From Hymenobacter monticola (GTDB lineage Bacteria > Bacteroidota > Bacteroidia > Cytophagales > Hymenobacteraceae): 64,000 nucleotides of DNA. The notes under the pieces are model-generated. The model worked only from the letters and a program-made list of their open reading frames with translations, had not been told where the DNA came from and did no database searches. Below are positions 43,627-52,584 of this stretch, one piece after another (position 1 is the stretch's first letter; each line of letters opens with the position of its first letter). The stretch lies in NCBI RefSeq assembly GCF_022811645.1, contig NZ_CP094534.1:2604001-2668000 (forward strand). The letters run 5' to 3'. The position numbers were made by a program, and so were the translations under genes.

Positions 43627-45522
43627 ATGAATTGGACAGATAAGCGCCGGGCGCTGCCGCGGAGAATGGGGCTGTTGCTGGAGCTGTTGCTGGGGCTGTT
43701 GCTGGGGCTACTGGCCGGGCCGCGGACTGGTCGCGCCGCTAGTTCTCCGCCCCTCGACACGGCCACCGTACGCCGGCAGCTCGTGCTGGTGCGGGGCCTG
43801 CTCTCGCGCAGCAAAGATTCGGCTCTCGTGCTCAGCCGGCAGCTGCTGCGCGCCAGCCAGCACCTACGCTTTCCCTACGGCATGGCGCAAAGCAGCCTGA
43901 TGCTGGCCACTGCCCTGCGCAACGCCGGCGAGTTCGATTCAAGCTTTTACTACGGCCGGCGGGCGCAGGCCCTATTCGAGGCCCAGCACCGGCCCGAGGG
44001 CGTGGCTTGGGTGTATTGCCTCAACGCCCAGACCTACAAGCGCATGGGCGACGCCCAGGGCGTGGCCGTGCTCTCGCGCAAGGGCCTGGAGCAGGCCCGG
44101 GCGGCGCTGGTGCTGGGCCGGCGCGGCCCGTACCCGGCCGCGATGGTGTCGGCGCTGATAAGCCAGGGCATCATTTACCGCGACCTGAAACAGCCCGACT
44201 CGGCCCGCGCCTGCTACGAGGAAGGCATGCGCATAGAGCTGCGCGACCGGCCCGTGCCCTCGGCGCTGGGCGTGCTGTATGCCAACTACGGGCAGCTGCT
44301 GTCGGAAAATGACCACAACCTGCCGGCGGCCATCGGCTACTTCCGGCGGGCGCTGGCCCAGCACCGCGTTGTGCGCAGCCGCAACGGCCAGGAGCACGCC
44401 TACCGCCAGCTCAGCTGGGCCTATCGCCAGCAGGGACGGTTTGCCCAGGCCGTGGCATTGGCCGACAGCAGCCTGGCCCTGGCCCGCCTCATCGGCGACC
44501 CGCACCGCCTCACCAACTCGCTCGAAACCGCCTACACGGTTTACCGCGACGCTGGCCGCTACCGCGACGCCTTGGCCCTAATGGACGAGCGCCGCCAACT
44601 CGACAACGACATCTACCGCCTGGAGAAAACCCAGGCCGTGGCCCGCATCGAGGCCGCCTACCGCCTTGAAAAGCAGCAGGCCCGCATTGGCGCCCTGGCC
44701 CTGGCCAATGACCGCAAACAAAGCCTGCTGCTGGGCTCGGCGCTGGGCCTGCTGGTGCTGGCCGGGCTGTTGGGCTTTGGCGCGTGGCAGTACCGCGCCC
44801 AGCGGCGGGCCAATGCCCTGCTGCGCGCCACCAACCTCACCATCGTCGACAACAACCACCGCATCGAGGAGCAAGCCGCCCGCCTGCGGCTGCTGCTGCG
44901 CGAGCTGCACCACCGCGTGAAAAACAACCTGGCCATCGTGAGCAGCCTGCTCAACCTGCAGTCGGGCAGCCTCACCGACCCCGTGGCGGCCCGCGCCGTG
45001 CGCGAAGGCCGGCAGCGCGTAGAAGCCATGGGCCTGGTGCATCAGTGCCTCTACCAGACCGAGGACGTGGTGAGCGTCGATATTCAGCCCTACCTTACGG
45101 CCCTGGTCGACAACCTGTTGTCTGCCTATGGCTTTGATGACGACAGGTTCGACCTGGTGCTGGAGCTGGACCTGCCGGCCGTGGAGGTGGACCGGGCCGT
45201 GCCGCTGGGGCTCATTTTCAACGAGCTGGCGACCAACGCCCTCAAACACGCCTATGCCCACGTGGCCCGCCCGCTGCTGCGCCTGCACCTGAGCGGCCCG
45301 GCCGGCGGCCTGCTGCTGGAAGTGGAAGACAACGGCCCCGGCCGCCCGCCGGGTTTCGAGAGCAGCGGTTCCTTCGGCACCCAGCTCGTGGTGGCCCTGA
45401 GCCAGCAGATTGGTGGCGAGGCCATTATGAGCAACCAACCGGGCGCTTACTTCCGGCTGTGGGTGCCCGGCGCAGGGGCCACGCCAACCCCGGCTGTGGC
45501 CGAAGCAGCCCGGGTACTGTAG
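43627..45522 (+). CDS. TPR sensor histidine kinase, HisKA_2 type
   Basis: 631 residues. A signal-like N-terminal hydrophobic segment (GLLLELLLGLLLGLLAG) precedes an extracytoplasmic region of TPR-like helices (AMVSALISQGIIYRDLKQPDSARACYEEGM; AYRQLSWAYRQQGRFAQAVALADSSL) to about residue 330. One membrane helix (LLLGSALGLLVLAGLLGFGAW) is near 365. The HisKA_2 dimerisation helix has RELHHRVKNNLAIVSSLLNLQ, phospho-acceptor His429. The ATPase domain shows N-box FNELATNALKHAY and G1 EDNGPGRPPG. It pairs with the LytTR regulator just upstream. The sensed signal is unknown. Confidence 0.92.
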   Translation: MNWTDKRRALPRRMGLLLELLLGLLLGLLAGPRTGRAASSPPLDTATVRRQLVLVRGLLSRSKDSALVLSRQLLRASQHLRFPYGMAQSSLMLATALRNAGEFDSSFYYGRRAQALFEAQHRPEGVAWVYCLNAQTYKRMGDAQGVAVLSRKGLEQARAALVLGRRGPYPAAMVSALISQGIIYRDLKQPDSARACYEEGMRIELRDRPVPSALGVLYANYGQLLSENDHNLPAAIGYFRRALAQHRVVRSRNGQEHAYRQLSWAYRQQGRFAQAVALADSSLALARLIGDPHRLTNSLETAYTVYRDAGRYRDALALMDERRQLDNDIYRLEKTQAVARIEAAYRLEKQQARIGALALANDRKQSLLLGSALGLLVLAGLLGFGAWQYRAQRRANALLRATNLTIVDNNHRIEEQAARLRLLLRELHHRVKNNLAIVSSLLNLQSGSLTDPVAARAVREGRQRVEAMGLVHQCLYQTEDVVSVDIQPYLTALVDNLLSAYGFDDDRFDLVLELDLPAVEVDRAVPLGLIFNELATNALKHAYAHVARPLLRLHLSGPAGGLLLEVEDNGPGRPPGFESSGSFGTQLVVALSQQIGGEAIMSNQPGAYFRLWVPGAGATPTPAVAEAARVL

Positions 45523-45528
45523 CCGGCG

Positions 45529-46746
45529 CTAGCGGCTCTGCCCATAAAACCGACTCACCAAATACGCGGCGCCCGCGAAGGCGGCACCCAGCAGGCACAC
45601 GCCGGGCCAGCCGCCGTGCGTCCAGGCCAGGCCACCGGCGATGGAGCCCAACGAGCCGCCCGTGAAGTAGCCGGTCATGTACACGGTGTTGAGGCGGCTG
45701 CGGGCCTCGGGTACCAGCGAGAAAATCTTGGTTTGGTTGGAAATGTGGGCCGACTGCACGCCCACATCCAGCAAAATGACGCCCAGCACCAGCCCGGCCA
45801 GGTGGTAGCCGGTGAGGCCCAGTAGCAAGTAAGCCGCTAGCGCCAGCATAATGCCCACGCCGATGGCGAAGTCCGGCCCGCGCGTGTCGGCGGCTTTGCC
45901 GGCCAGCGGCGCGGCCAGTGCCCCCACTGCCCCAATCACCCCAAAAAAGCCGGCCACATCGGAGCCGTAGCGGTAGGCGGGGCCTTCCAGAAAAAAGGCC
46001 AGTGTGGTCCAGAACACGCTGAAGGCGGCAAACAGCAGCCCGCCCACCAGCGCTGCGCGGCGCAGGGCCACCTGCTCGCGCGTGAGGGTCAGGATGGATT
46101 TCATGAGCGCGCCGTAGGAGCCTTCAAAGTGGGGCCGGTCCTGGGGCAGGCGCCAAGCCAGCAAGGCCAGCAGGGCCAGCATCAGCCCGGCCGCGATTTC
46201 GAACATGGCCCGCCAGCCCAGGTGAGCGCCCACGTAGCCGCTCACGGTGCGCGAGGCCAGGATGCCAATGAGCAGGCCGCTCATGATGCGGCCCACAATG
46301 CGGCCACGGTCGGCCTCGGGCGCCAGGTGGGCGGCCATGGGCAGCAGCAGCTGCGGCACCGCCGAGCAGATGCCGATGAGCACGCTGGCCGCCGCCAGCA
46401 CCCCAAAGCTGGGCGCCCAGGCCGCCAGCGCCAGGCAGGCCGTGGCCCCAAGCAGCATAATCAGCATCAGGCGCTTGCGCTCCAGCATGTCGCCCAGCGG
46501 TACCACGAAGAGCATGCCCGTGGTGTAGCCAATCTGGGTGGCGGTGGCGGCCAGGCTGGCGCTGCTGTCGCTCAGGTGAAAGGTGCGGCCAATGGCGGCC
46601 AGCAGCGGCTGGTTGTAGTAGATGTTGGCCACCACAAGCCCGCAGGTGAGGGCCATGAGCCAGACCAGGGCGCTGCTGAGGACGGGGGCGGAGCGGGGGG
46701 AGGCAGTGGTAACCGACGCGGAAGAATTGAAGGAAGTATCGGACAC
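45529..46746 (-). CDS. MFS transporter
   Basis: About 405 residues with 12 predicted helices. The opening LMALTCGLVVANIYYNQPLL and loop 2-3 motif GDMLERKRLM are typical of the YybF/DHA-like MFS group, as are LLLPMAAHLAPEADRGRIVGRIMSGLLIGIL and GVILLDVGVQSAHISNQTKIF. I chose the GTG at 46744-46746 because the sequence further upstream to an in-frame ATG at 46807 does not look coding; that longer start is possible and would bring the gene close to the signal-peptidase homologue. Probably a drug or small-molecule exporter; the substrate is unknown. Confidence 0.85.
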   Translation of the reverse strand: MSDTSFNSSASVTTASPRSAPVLSSALVWLMALTCGLVVANIYYNQPLLAAIGRTFHLSDSSASLAATATQIGYTTGMLFVVPLGDMLERKRLMLIMLLGATACLALAAWAPSFGVLAAASVLIGICSAVPQLLLPMAAHLAPEADRGRIVGRIMSGLLIGILASRTVSGYVGAHLGWRAMFEIAAGLMLALLALLAWRLPQDRPHFEGSYGALMKSILTLTREQVALRRAALVGGLLFAAFSVFWTTLAFFLEGPAYRYGSDVAGFFGVIGAVGALAAPLAGKAADTRGPDFAIGVGIMLALAAYLLLGLTGYHLAGLVLGVILLDVGVQSAHISNQTKIFSLVPEARSRLNTVYMTGYFTGGSLGSIAGGLAWTHGGWPGVCLLGAAFAGAAYLVSRFYGQSR

Positions 46747-46836
46747 GAAACGATAGGTGAAACCTGACAAAACGAGCCGCGGACAACGGCTACGGTCAGG
46801 TATAACCACAAAACGCTCCTTGCGGTTATGCCCAGC

Positions 46837-47538
46837 TTAGTGCCGGCCCAGCACCGTGCCCGCCACGTCGGCCTGGCGCACCCAGCCAATGTAGCGGGAG
46901 TCGCGAGCGTTCTGGCGGTTGTCGCCCAACACAAAATAGGCGCCGGCGGGGACCACCACGGGGCCGAAGTTGTCCTCGTTGCGCCCCACCGGGAAGGTGC
47001 GCAGAATGGCCGGATTGGGATAGCCGGCCGATTGCACCTGGCGCACGGCGCGCCGGGCCAGCCGGGCCGCGTCGGCATCGGCCAGCCCGACCCGATGTAG
47101 GCTGTCGTCCAGGGGCACGATGCCGGTGGTGTCCATCCACAGCGTGCGGGGCAGGCGGGCAAAGTCGGTGCGGGCCAGGGAGTAGTGATGGGCCAAGCGG
47201 AGGCCGGCATCCAGGTCCTGGCCATTGACGAAAAGCCGCCCACGGCGCAACGCTACAGTATCGCCGGGCAGGCCGCAGAGGCGGTTGATGAAGATGGTCG
47301 TTCCGTCTTCCGGCAGCCTGGTGCGAAAGACGATGAAGTCCAGCCGCTCGGGTTTCAGCAAAGGCGAGGCGAAGAACCGGTCGCCGATGTGGAAGGAGGG
47401 CGCATTGGAGTCCGAAGGGGTGTGGTAAAAATCGAAGGCGTGCGTGAGGCGCCCCGCCACCCACAGCACCAGGACCAAAGCTCCGAGCGCCAAAATGCTG
47501 CCTGCCGCAATAGCGAGCCATTTAAATACGTTTCCCAT
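46837..47538 (-). CDS. lepB: S26 signal peptidase I homologue with Asn at the catalytic-lysine position
   Basis: 233 residues from the ATG at 47536-47538, with one N-terminal membrane helix (LAIAAGSILALGALVLVLWV). Box B reads PSDSNAPSFHIGD, aligning with E. coli PSGSMMPTLLIGD, so the nucleophile Ser44 is present. Box D reads IFINRLCGLPGD where E. coli has YIKRAVGLPGD, so Asn85 replaces the general-base Lys145. Box E VLGDNRQNARDSRYIGWV is well kept. Loss of the Lys should abolish normal peptidase activity unless another residue serves. A housekeeping signal peptidase is likely elsewhere in the genome. Confidence 0.82.
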   Translation of the reverse strand: MGNVFKWLAIAAGSILALGALVLVLWVAGRLTHAFDFYHTPSDSNAPSFHIGDRFFASPLLKPERLDFIVFRTRLPEDGTTIFINRLCGLPGDTVALRRGRLFVNGQDLDAGLRLAHHYSLARTDFARLPRTLWMDTTGIVPLDDSLHRVGLADADAARLARRAVRQVQSAGYPNPAILRTFPVGRNEDNFGPVVVPAGAYFVLGDNRQNARDSRYIGWVRQADVAGTVLGRH

Positions 47539-47623
47539 TGAAAGCACAGCCAGAAATGCGCGCTAAACATACGGCCTGGCAGGCACCCGCCAACCCTGCG
47601 GCGTGCCCCGCGTTCAACCCCGC

Positions 47624-48142
47624 ATGAGCCGAGGATTTACCAAGGAAGACGACGCGCAGACGCCGCCCATCATCCCGCCCCGCGCGGCCCTGCCGCCCGG
47701 CACGCCCAACTACGTGACGCCCGTCGGCTTGGAGCAGTTGCGCGCCGAGCTGGCCACCCTCGAAGCCGAGCGCGCCCAGGCCGAGGCCAACCGCGACAAC
47801 GACACCGACCGCACCCATCGCCTCTCGCTCTACAATGGGCGCATTGCCCTGCTCACCGAGCGCATCGGCAGCGCCAAAGTAGTGGACCCCGCCGGTCAGC
47901 CGACCAAAGAAGTGCGCTTCGGGGCCACGGTGCAGCTGCGCACCGTGCGCGGCGGGAAAGTGGGTTTTGAGCGAAAATTCACGATTGTAGGCGTCGACGA
48001 GGCCGACATTGCCGAAGGCAAGGTGGCGTTTGTGGCGCCCATTGCCCGGGCCGTGCAGGGCGCGAAGCTCAAGCAGCAAGTGCCGCTAAAGCTGGGGCCC
48101 CAGGAAGAAGTGGTAGAGGTGGCAGAGATTGAGTACGTGTGA
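47624..48142 (+). CDS. GreA/GreB-family transcription elongation factor
   Basis: 172 residues from the ATG at 47624, giving the GreB-like start MSRGFTKEDD followed by PPIIPPRAALPPGTPNYVTPVG. An N-terminal coiled coil (LEQLRAELATLEAERAQAEANRDNDTDRTHRLSLYNGRIALLTERI) carries the acidic tip residues (DNDTD), and the C-terminal FKBP-like domain runs from about 95 to 172 (VRFGATVQLRT, FTIVGVDEADI, EVVEVAEIEYV). It rescues backtracked RNA polymerase by stimulating transcript cleavage. Confidence 0.9.
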   Translation: MSRGFTKEDDAQTPPIIPPRAALPPGTPNYVTPVGLEQLRAELATLEAERAQAEANRDNDTDRTHRLSLYNGRIALLTERIGSAKVVDPAGQPTKEVRFGATVQLRTVRGGKVGFERKFTIVGVDEADIAEGKVAFVAPIARAVQGAKLKQQVPLKLGPQEEVVEVAEIEYV

Positions 48143-48158
48143 AGCTCATGTCACCCGC

Positions 48159-49439
48159 TTACCGATTCGCCTCCGAGAGCCAGTGAAACTGCCGCTCGGC
48201 CAGCTGGAAATGGCGCTTCTGCCGACGCAGGGCCACGTATACCGAGTCGTTGCGGATTTTACCGCGCAGCAGCACGTGGTTGGTATCGGGCTGGGCGTAG
48301 CGCAGGGTGAAGAGGGGCAGCGAATCGGAAGCCATTTTTTTGAAGGCAATGGTGTGGTGGGCCGAATCGAGGGTGTAGGCAAAGTAGCCGCGGCGGTAGC
48401 GCTGCCGCAGCAGCGTATCGGCGGTGAGGATGCTGCCGGTAGGGTTGGCTTCGAAGATGACGTCCTTCCAGCGCAGGCTGTCGGGCACGTTGGCCTCGAA
48501 CTTTTCCACTTCAAAAAAGCCCGTGGCGAGGCGGCCTTTGGCGGGCGCGCCGGCCGAGGCATTGCCCTGCGCGTACTGGTAGAGCGGCAGCAGGGCAAAC
48601 ACGCCAATGAACACGGCTTTGATTGTGAGCTGAGCCACGCGCCAGCGCCAGGGCAGCAACGGCGGGGCCGGCGCTGGCGGCGTGGGCCGGTTGAGCACGA
48701 AGAAGCTGAATAGCCGACCGGCATCGCCCAGCAGCAAAAACACGCTGAGCGCGAACAGGTGAATCGAGAAAATCTTCACCGGAATGTCGTAGCATAGGTT
48801 CAGCATCATGACGTTCAGAAACACGCTGGCTGCCACAAACGCCCCCAGTGTGCTGGTGCGCCGCCACAGCAGCAGCACCCCCGCCAGCACCTCTGCCGCC
48901 CCCGAAAACACTTGGTAGGGCTGGGAATAGCCGATGAAGTACCACGAAAAGCGCATCGGCAGGAAGTCGCCGAGCGGGGTGGCCAGCGCGCTGAGCGGGG
49001 GCGGCACCATCTGCAGGGCAAATAGCTTGAGGATGCCGTAGCCCAGGGCATTCAGGGCCACGAAGTAGCGCACCAGCACCAGCAGCCAGTAGTAGCCCCG
49101 GTTGTAATTAGGCCGTCGGCGGTCGAGCAGCACCCACAGACAGGCGCCCACCGTGGCCGCTAGGGCGAAAAGGCACAGTTGCGCGTATCCGTAGGAGGTG
49201 TCGCCGCTGCCGTTGAGGGGCACCAGCACGTCTTTCACGTGGAAGAGGTGCGCATTGCCCAGGTTCACCAGCCAGCCCTCGGCCGCGCCGTAGAGCCCGG
49301 CCACCTCGCCCAGCACCGGCACGCTGCCCAGCCAGTTCAGGGGCGAGGTGAATAGCAGCAGGTAGATGCACGAAAAGCAAAAGAGCCACTTGCGCCACAG
49401 CGGCCAGTGAAACGAGGAAGGCGAAAGGGCAGGCTGCAT
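48159..49439 (-). CDS. DoxX-like multi-pass membrane protein
   Basis: 426 residues with about seven to eight predicted membrane helices. After helix 1 (KWLFCFSCIYLLLFTSPLNWL) and an external loop, the core has YGYAQLCLFALAATVGACLWVLLDRRR, then VALNALGYGILKLFALQM, IGYSQPYQVFSGAAEVLAGVLLLWRR and ASVFLNVMMLNLCYDIPVKIFSIHLF. This is the pattern of DoxX-type proteins in Bacteroidota. A C-terminal soluble domain of about 130 residues (FFEVEKFEANVPDSLRWKDV ... YVALRRQKRHFQLAERQFHW) follows. Function unknown. Divergent from the bestrophin gene, with an inverted repeat between them. Confidence 0.75.
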   Translation of the reverse strand: MQPALSPSSFHWPLWRKWLFCFSCIYLLLFTSPLNWLGSVPVLGEVAGLYGAAEGWLVNLGNAHLFHVKDVLVPLNGSGDTSYGYAQLCLFALAATVGACLWVLLDRRRPNYNRGYYWLLVLVRYFVALNALGYGILKLFALQMVPPPLSALATPLGDFLPMRFSWYFIGYSQPYQVFSGAAEVLAGVLLLWRRTSTLGAFVAASVFLNVMMLNLCYDIPVKIFSIHLFALSVFLLLGDAGRLFSFFVLNRPTPPAPAPPLLPWRWRVAQLTIKAVFIGVFALLPLYQYAQGNASAGAPAKGRLATGFFEVEKFEANVPDSLRWKDVIFEANPTGSILTADTLLRQRYRRGYFAYTLDSAHHTIAFKKMASDSLPLFTLRYAQPDTNHVLLRGKIRNDSVYVALRRQKRHFQLAERQFHWLSEANR

Positions 49440-49462
49440 AAGTGAACGAACAGAACGGTTTG

Positions 49463-49500
49463 GTTGCGAAAATATAGAATTTATTCAATGCTTTCGCAAC
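49463..49500. promoter_or_regulatory. Inverted repeat in the DoxX/bestrophin divergent region
   Basis: GTTGCGAAA (49463-49471) and TTTCGCAAC (49492-49500) are perfectly complementary across 20 AT-rich bases. It lies 24 bases upstream of the DoxX-like start and could be an operator or an overlap with its promoter. Confidence 0.4.
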
Positions 49501-49606
49501 GTTGGGGTCGGGCCCGTTCGTAAGGGCAGGGCCTAGTGCGCACCCGGGCCGTGGGCGGCCCCGCCGCTAACTTGCGCCGGGGCAGCTCAGCCGCTTTTTT
49601 CTGTTT

Positions 49607-50533
49607 ATGATAGTTTACAAATCGACCGACTGGGTGGAGGCCTTGCGCCACCTGCGTTCCTCCGACGTTATTCGCCTGCTGCTGAAGCGCGTGCTCTGGG
49701 TGGGGCTCTACGCGGCCATCGTCACGGGGCTGGTGGTTAGATTCGACAAGTTTAACCTGGCCGTCGACAAGGAATTCTTCTCCTTTCTGGGCATCATGCT
49801 CAGCCTGCTGCTGGCCTTCCGGACCAACACGGCCTACGACCGGTTTTATGAAGGCCGCCGCCTGTGGGGCCAGCTCGTGAACAACTGCCGTAACCTGGCC
49901 GTGCTGGTGCACGCCCGCCTGCCCGCCCACGACCTGGCCAACCGCGCCTACTTCGCCCGCCTGCTGTCCAACTTCCCCATCGCCCTCGACGGGCACCTGC
50001 GCAAAGGTGTACGCTTCGAGAAGCTGGAAGAAGCCGACGCCGGATTTGTGGAGCGCCTGCAGCAAGCGCGGCACGTGCCCTCGCGCCTCTCGGCGCTGCT
50101 GCAGGAGTTTTTCGAGCGGCTGCTGCGCGAGGAGGTGCTGCTGCCCAACCACCTCATCACCCTGCAGCGCCATCACGAAGCCCTGCTCGATGTGGCCGGC
50201 GCCTGCGAGCGCATCAAGGCCACACCCATTCCCTTTTCCTACAGCTACTTCATTAAGGGCTTCATCACCGTTTTCATCCTCGTCATGCCCTTCAACCTGC
50301 TCGATACCTACGAGTGGCTCACGGTGCCCATCACCATGCTGGGCGCCTACGCGCTGCTGGGCGTGGAGATGATAGGCGACGAAATCGAAGACCCCTTCGG
50401 CAAAGACAGCAACGACCTGCCGCTCACCCAGATTTCCAACCGCATCCGGGCCAACGTGCACGAAATCCTGGGCGTGGACCTGCATGAGGACGTGCGCACC
50501 CTGGCCGACGTGCCCTACAGCGTGGTGTTTTAG
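49607..50533 (+). CDS. Bestrophin-family anion channel
   Basis: 308 residues, the normal size for bacterial bestrophins (UPF0187). The N-terminal helix has KRVLWVGLYAAIVTGLVV, then FSFLGIMLSLLLAFRTNTAYDRFYEGRRLWGQLVNNCRNL, the family signature. The pore neck segment IPFSYSYFIKGFITVFILVMPF and the C-terminal EIEDPFGKDSNDLPL are both characteristic. These are homopentameric inner-membrane anion or cation channels. Its start is divergent from the DoxX-like gene. Confidence 0.92.
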   Translation: MIVYKSTDWVEALRHLRSSDVIRLLLKRVLWVGLYAAIVTGLVVRFDKFNLAVDKEFFSFLGIMLSLLLAFRTNTAYDRFYEGRRLWGQLVNNCRNLAVLVHARLPAHDLANRAYFARLLSNFPIALDGHLRKGVRFEKLEEADAGFVERLQQARHVPSRLSALLQEFFERLLREEVLLPNHLITLQRHHEALLDVAGACERIKATPIPFSYSYFIKGFITVFILVMPFNLLDTYEWLTVPITMLGAYALLGVEMIGDEIEDPFGKDSNDLPLTQISNRIRANVHEILGVDLHEDVRTLADVPYSVVF

Positions 50534-50540
50534 GACGGGT

Positions 50541-50563
50541 ACCGCGAAATTATATTTCGCAGA
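50541..50563. repeat. Single palindrome, possible half-REP
   Basis: GCGAAAT-tat-ATTTCGC, seven paired bases, lies just past the bestrophin stop. It could act as a weak terminator or be a remnant of a REP unit. Confidence 0.35.
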
Positions 50564-50627
50564 CGAGCGCAGCGAGTTCGGCCCAGCGTCAGCCCGAAAC
50601 AGCGAGGCGTCAATCCGGCCCCGCCGC

Positions 50628-51338
50628 CTACTTCTGTGCGTACGGGAAGCCGCCCTTCATGTCGTGCGCCAGGGCCCGGGCCAGCGCCACCGGGCTGGTG
50701 CTGGGCTTGCCGCGCAATTCGTGGTCAAACTGCCACACCAGTCGCCCGTCCTGGGCGTCGTAGATGTCGAGGTAGGTCTGCACGGCATTGTCGGCCATGG
50801 GATTGGCGTTGTTGTTGCTGAGCACAAATACGGCAATGCTCACGCCGCCGGGCAGCAGCTGGCGCATGTATGTTTGACCCGTGAGCACGGCATCCACGCC
50901 GAGGGCGGCGCGCAGCTCGGCCATCGAGCGGGTGGGCAGGCTTTCGTAGGTGATGCCGGCGCGGGCCAGCCGCTGGTTGGTTTCGGCCGGGCTCTGGAAG
51001 GCGCTGGTGCTGGGGCGTTGGGCTTGCTGGCGCATGAGTTCGGCCTGCAGGGCGGCTTGAAGCTGGTAGCCCATTTGCCGGCGCTCGGCCGCCAGTGCGC
51101 CCTGGAGCAGGTTGCCGCCGGGCCAGGTGGCACCGGCGGCCCAGGCGCCGGGATGCGCCACGGCATCGCGCAGCCGCTCTAGCTCCACGGCGAAGGGCAG
51201 GATGGCCACTGTGCGGTGCGCGGCCAGCGCGGCCGGGGCCAGCGCCCGCCCCTGGAAGCTGCGCCGGGCACACCCCGACGCCAACGCCCCGGTAATCAGT
51301 GACAAAATGAGCAGAAAAAAGGTGGATGAGCGGGTCAT
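50628..51338 (-). CDS. Lipoprotein with GNA1162/FlgO-like periplasmic domain
   Basis: 236 residues from the ATG at 51336-51338, giving a lipoprotein signal (FFLLILSLITGALASGC, Cys23). The mature part reads TVAILPFAVELERLR, then LQAALQAELMRQQ, ITYESLPTRSMAELRAALGVDAVLTGQTYMRQ and QTYLDIYDAQDGRLVWQFDH. The strand-helix order and ALGVDAVLTGQ resemble periplasmic lipoproteins of the GNA1162/CsgG-like fold. That family link is tentative. It is probably attached to the outer membrane and has no operon partner here. Confidence 0.7.
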   Translation of the reverse strand: MTRSSTFFLLILSLITGALASGCARRSFQGRALAPAALAAHRTVAILPFAVELERLRDAVAHPGAWAAGATWPGGNLLQGALAAERRQMGYQLQAALQAELMRQQAQRPSTSAFQSPAETNQRLARAGITYESLPTRSMAELRAALGVDAVLTGQTYMRQLLPGGVSIAVFVLSNNNANPMADNAVQTYLDIYDAQDGRLVWQFDHELRGKPSTSPVALARALAHDMKGGFPYAQK

Positions 51339-51489
51339 GGAGAGAAGGCGCAGTTGGCAAGGTGAGCCCGAACTACCCAACAAAGGTAGAAGCCCCCAAA
51401 ACCAGCCCGGTTCCCCTAAAATGAGGATTTCGACCTACTGGTAAACCGGTATTTTTTGCGCTCACCCGCCGGCTTCTCAGTGCTGGAGC

Positions 51490-52419
51490 CTACGCCGCCA
51501 GTTGCTTCTTGTACGCGCCCGGCGTCAGGCCCTCGTGCTTCTTGAACAGGGCCAGGAAGTAGGACAGGTTATTAAAACCCACCCGCAGGCCCACCTCGGC
51601 CACGCTGGCCAGCGGGTGGCGCAGCAGGCGCTTTGCCTCGCTCAGCCGCTCCCGGATGATGAACTCCACCGGCGTGAGGCCGAACTCGCGCTTAAACACC
51701 CGGAAGAACGTGGCCTTGCTCATGCAGGCCAATGCGCTGAGCTTGTCGATGCTCAGGTTTTCGGCGAGGTGCTCCTTGATGTAGCCCACCACGGCCGCAA
51801 AGCGGTGGGAGGTGAGGTAGCGGGCGTAGTCATGAAAAATGAGCTGGCGGGCCTGCGTCTGCATCAGGCGCACCAGCAGCTCCTGCAGCGTGAAGCCGGC
51901 CAGCACGTCCTTGTTCACATCCGAAGTGCGCGACACGGCCACCAGGCGGCCCAGCGTGTCGGTCAGCTCGGGGGTATTGGTGAGGTGGGCGTAGTCGGGG
52001 CCTTCGATGGCCCAGGGCTGGTGGGTTTCGGCCTTGGGGTAGCGCTCGTTCAGCAAGTCCACGGTGTGGCGGATGGTATCGGGCGCGATGGCCACGGCCA
52101 GGCACTGCGTGGGCTGGCACAGGCAGGCGTCGGGGAAGTCGATTTCCATCAGCTCGTCCTTGTCCACCACCACGCTCTCGCCGGGCAGGTAGTCGAAGGC
52201 GGCGCGGCCGGGCAAGTGCATCACTTTGCGGCCGCGCAGCATGGTGGTCAGGGCCAGGCCGTCGAGGCGCAGGGGCACGCGGGCAGCGGCGCGGTGCGTC
52301 TCAAACACGTTCAGCTCGAAGCCTTCCAGCGCGTACACCGTTCGGTTTTCGACCAGGGAATGCAGGCGCTCCAGGGCGAGCGGGGCAACGGCGGCGGGCA
52401 GGTGAACGCGGGACTGCAT
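51490..52419 (-). CDS. AraC-family transcriptional regulator
   Basis: 309 residues from the ATG at 52417-52419. The N-terminal 190 residues match the AraC-type N-domain of PF06719 ([36 protein letters not shown]). The C-terminus holds two helix-turn-helix units ([63 protein letters not shown]). Divergent from the aldehyde dehydrogenase gene, which is its likely target. The 165-base gap between them should carry its binding sites. Confidence 0.92.
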   Translation of the reverse strand: MQSRVHLPAAVAPLALERLHSLVENRTVYALEGFELNVFETHRAAARVPLRLDGLALTTMLRGRKVMHLPGRAAFDYLPGESVVVDKDELMEIDFPDACLCQPTQCLAVAIAPDTIRHTVDLLNERYPKAETHQPWAIEGPDYAHLTNTPELTDTLGRLVAVSRTSDVNKDVLAGFTLQELLVRLMQTQARQLIFHDYARYLTSHRFAAVVGYIKEHLAENLSIDKLSALACMSKATFFRVFKREFGLTPVEFIIRERLSEAKRLLRHPLASVAEVGLRVGFNNLSYFLALFKKHEGLTPGAYKKQLAA

Positions 52420-52584
52420 GGTGAGAACGAAATAGGTGAGGGAGTACACACTTGCAACAGCAGTGCTGGCTGGCAAGTTGCGACAATTTTCGCACACATT
52501 GATACAATACCACAACCCGGCGGCTCAGAGAAAAAGGACCTTTACATCGTTTCCCGTTCACCTAATTCCCACTCTCCTAAAGCC

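Noticed and set aside
46747..46809. N-terminal extension of the MFS transporter
   Set aside because: The extra 21 residues are Arg/Pro-rich and unlike MFS N-termini; a GTG start at 46744-46746 gives a normal protein.
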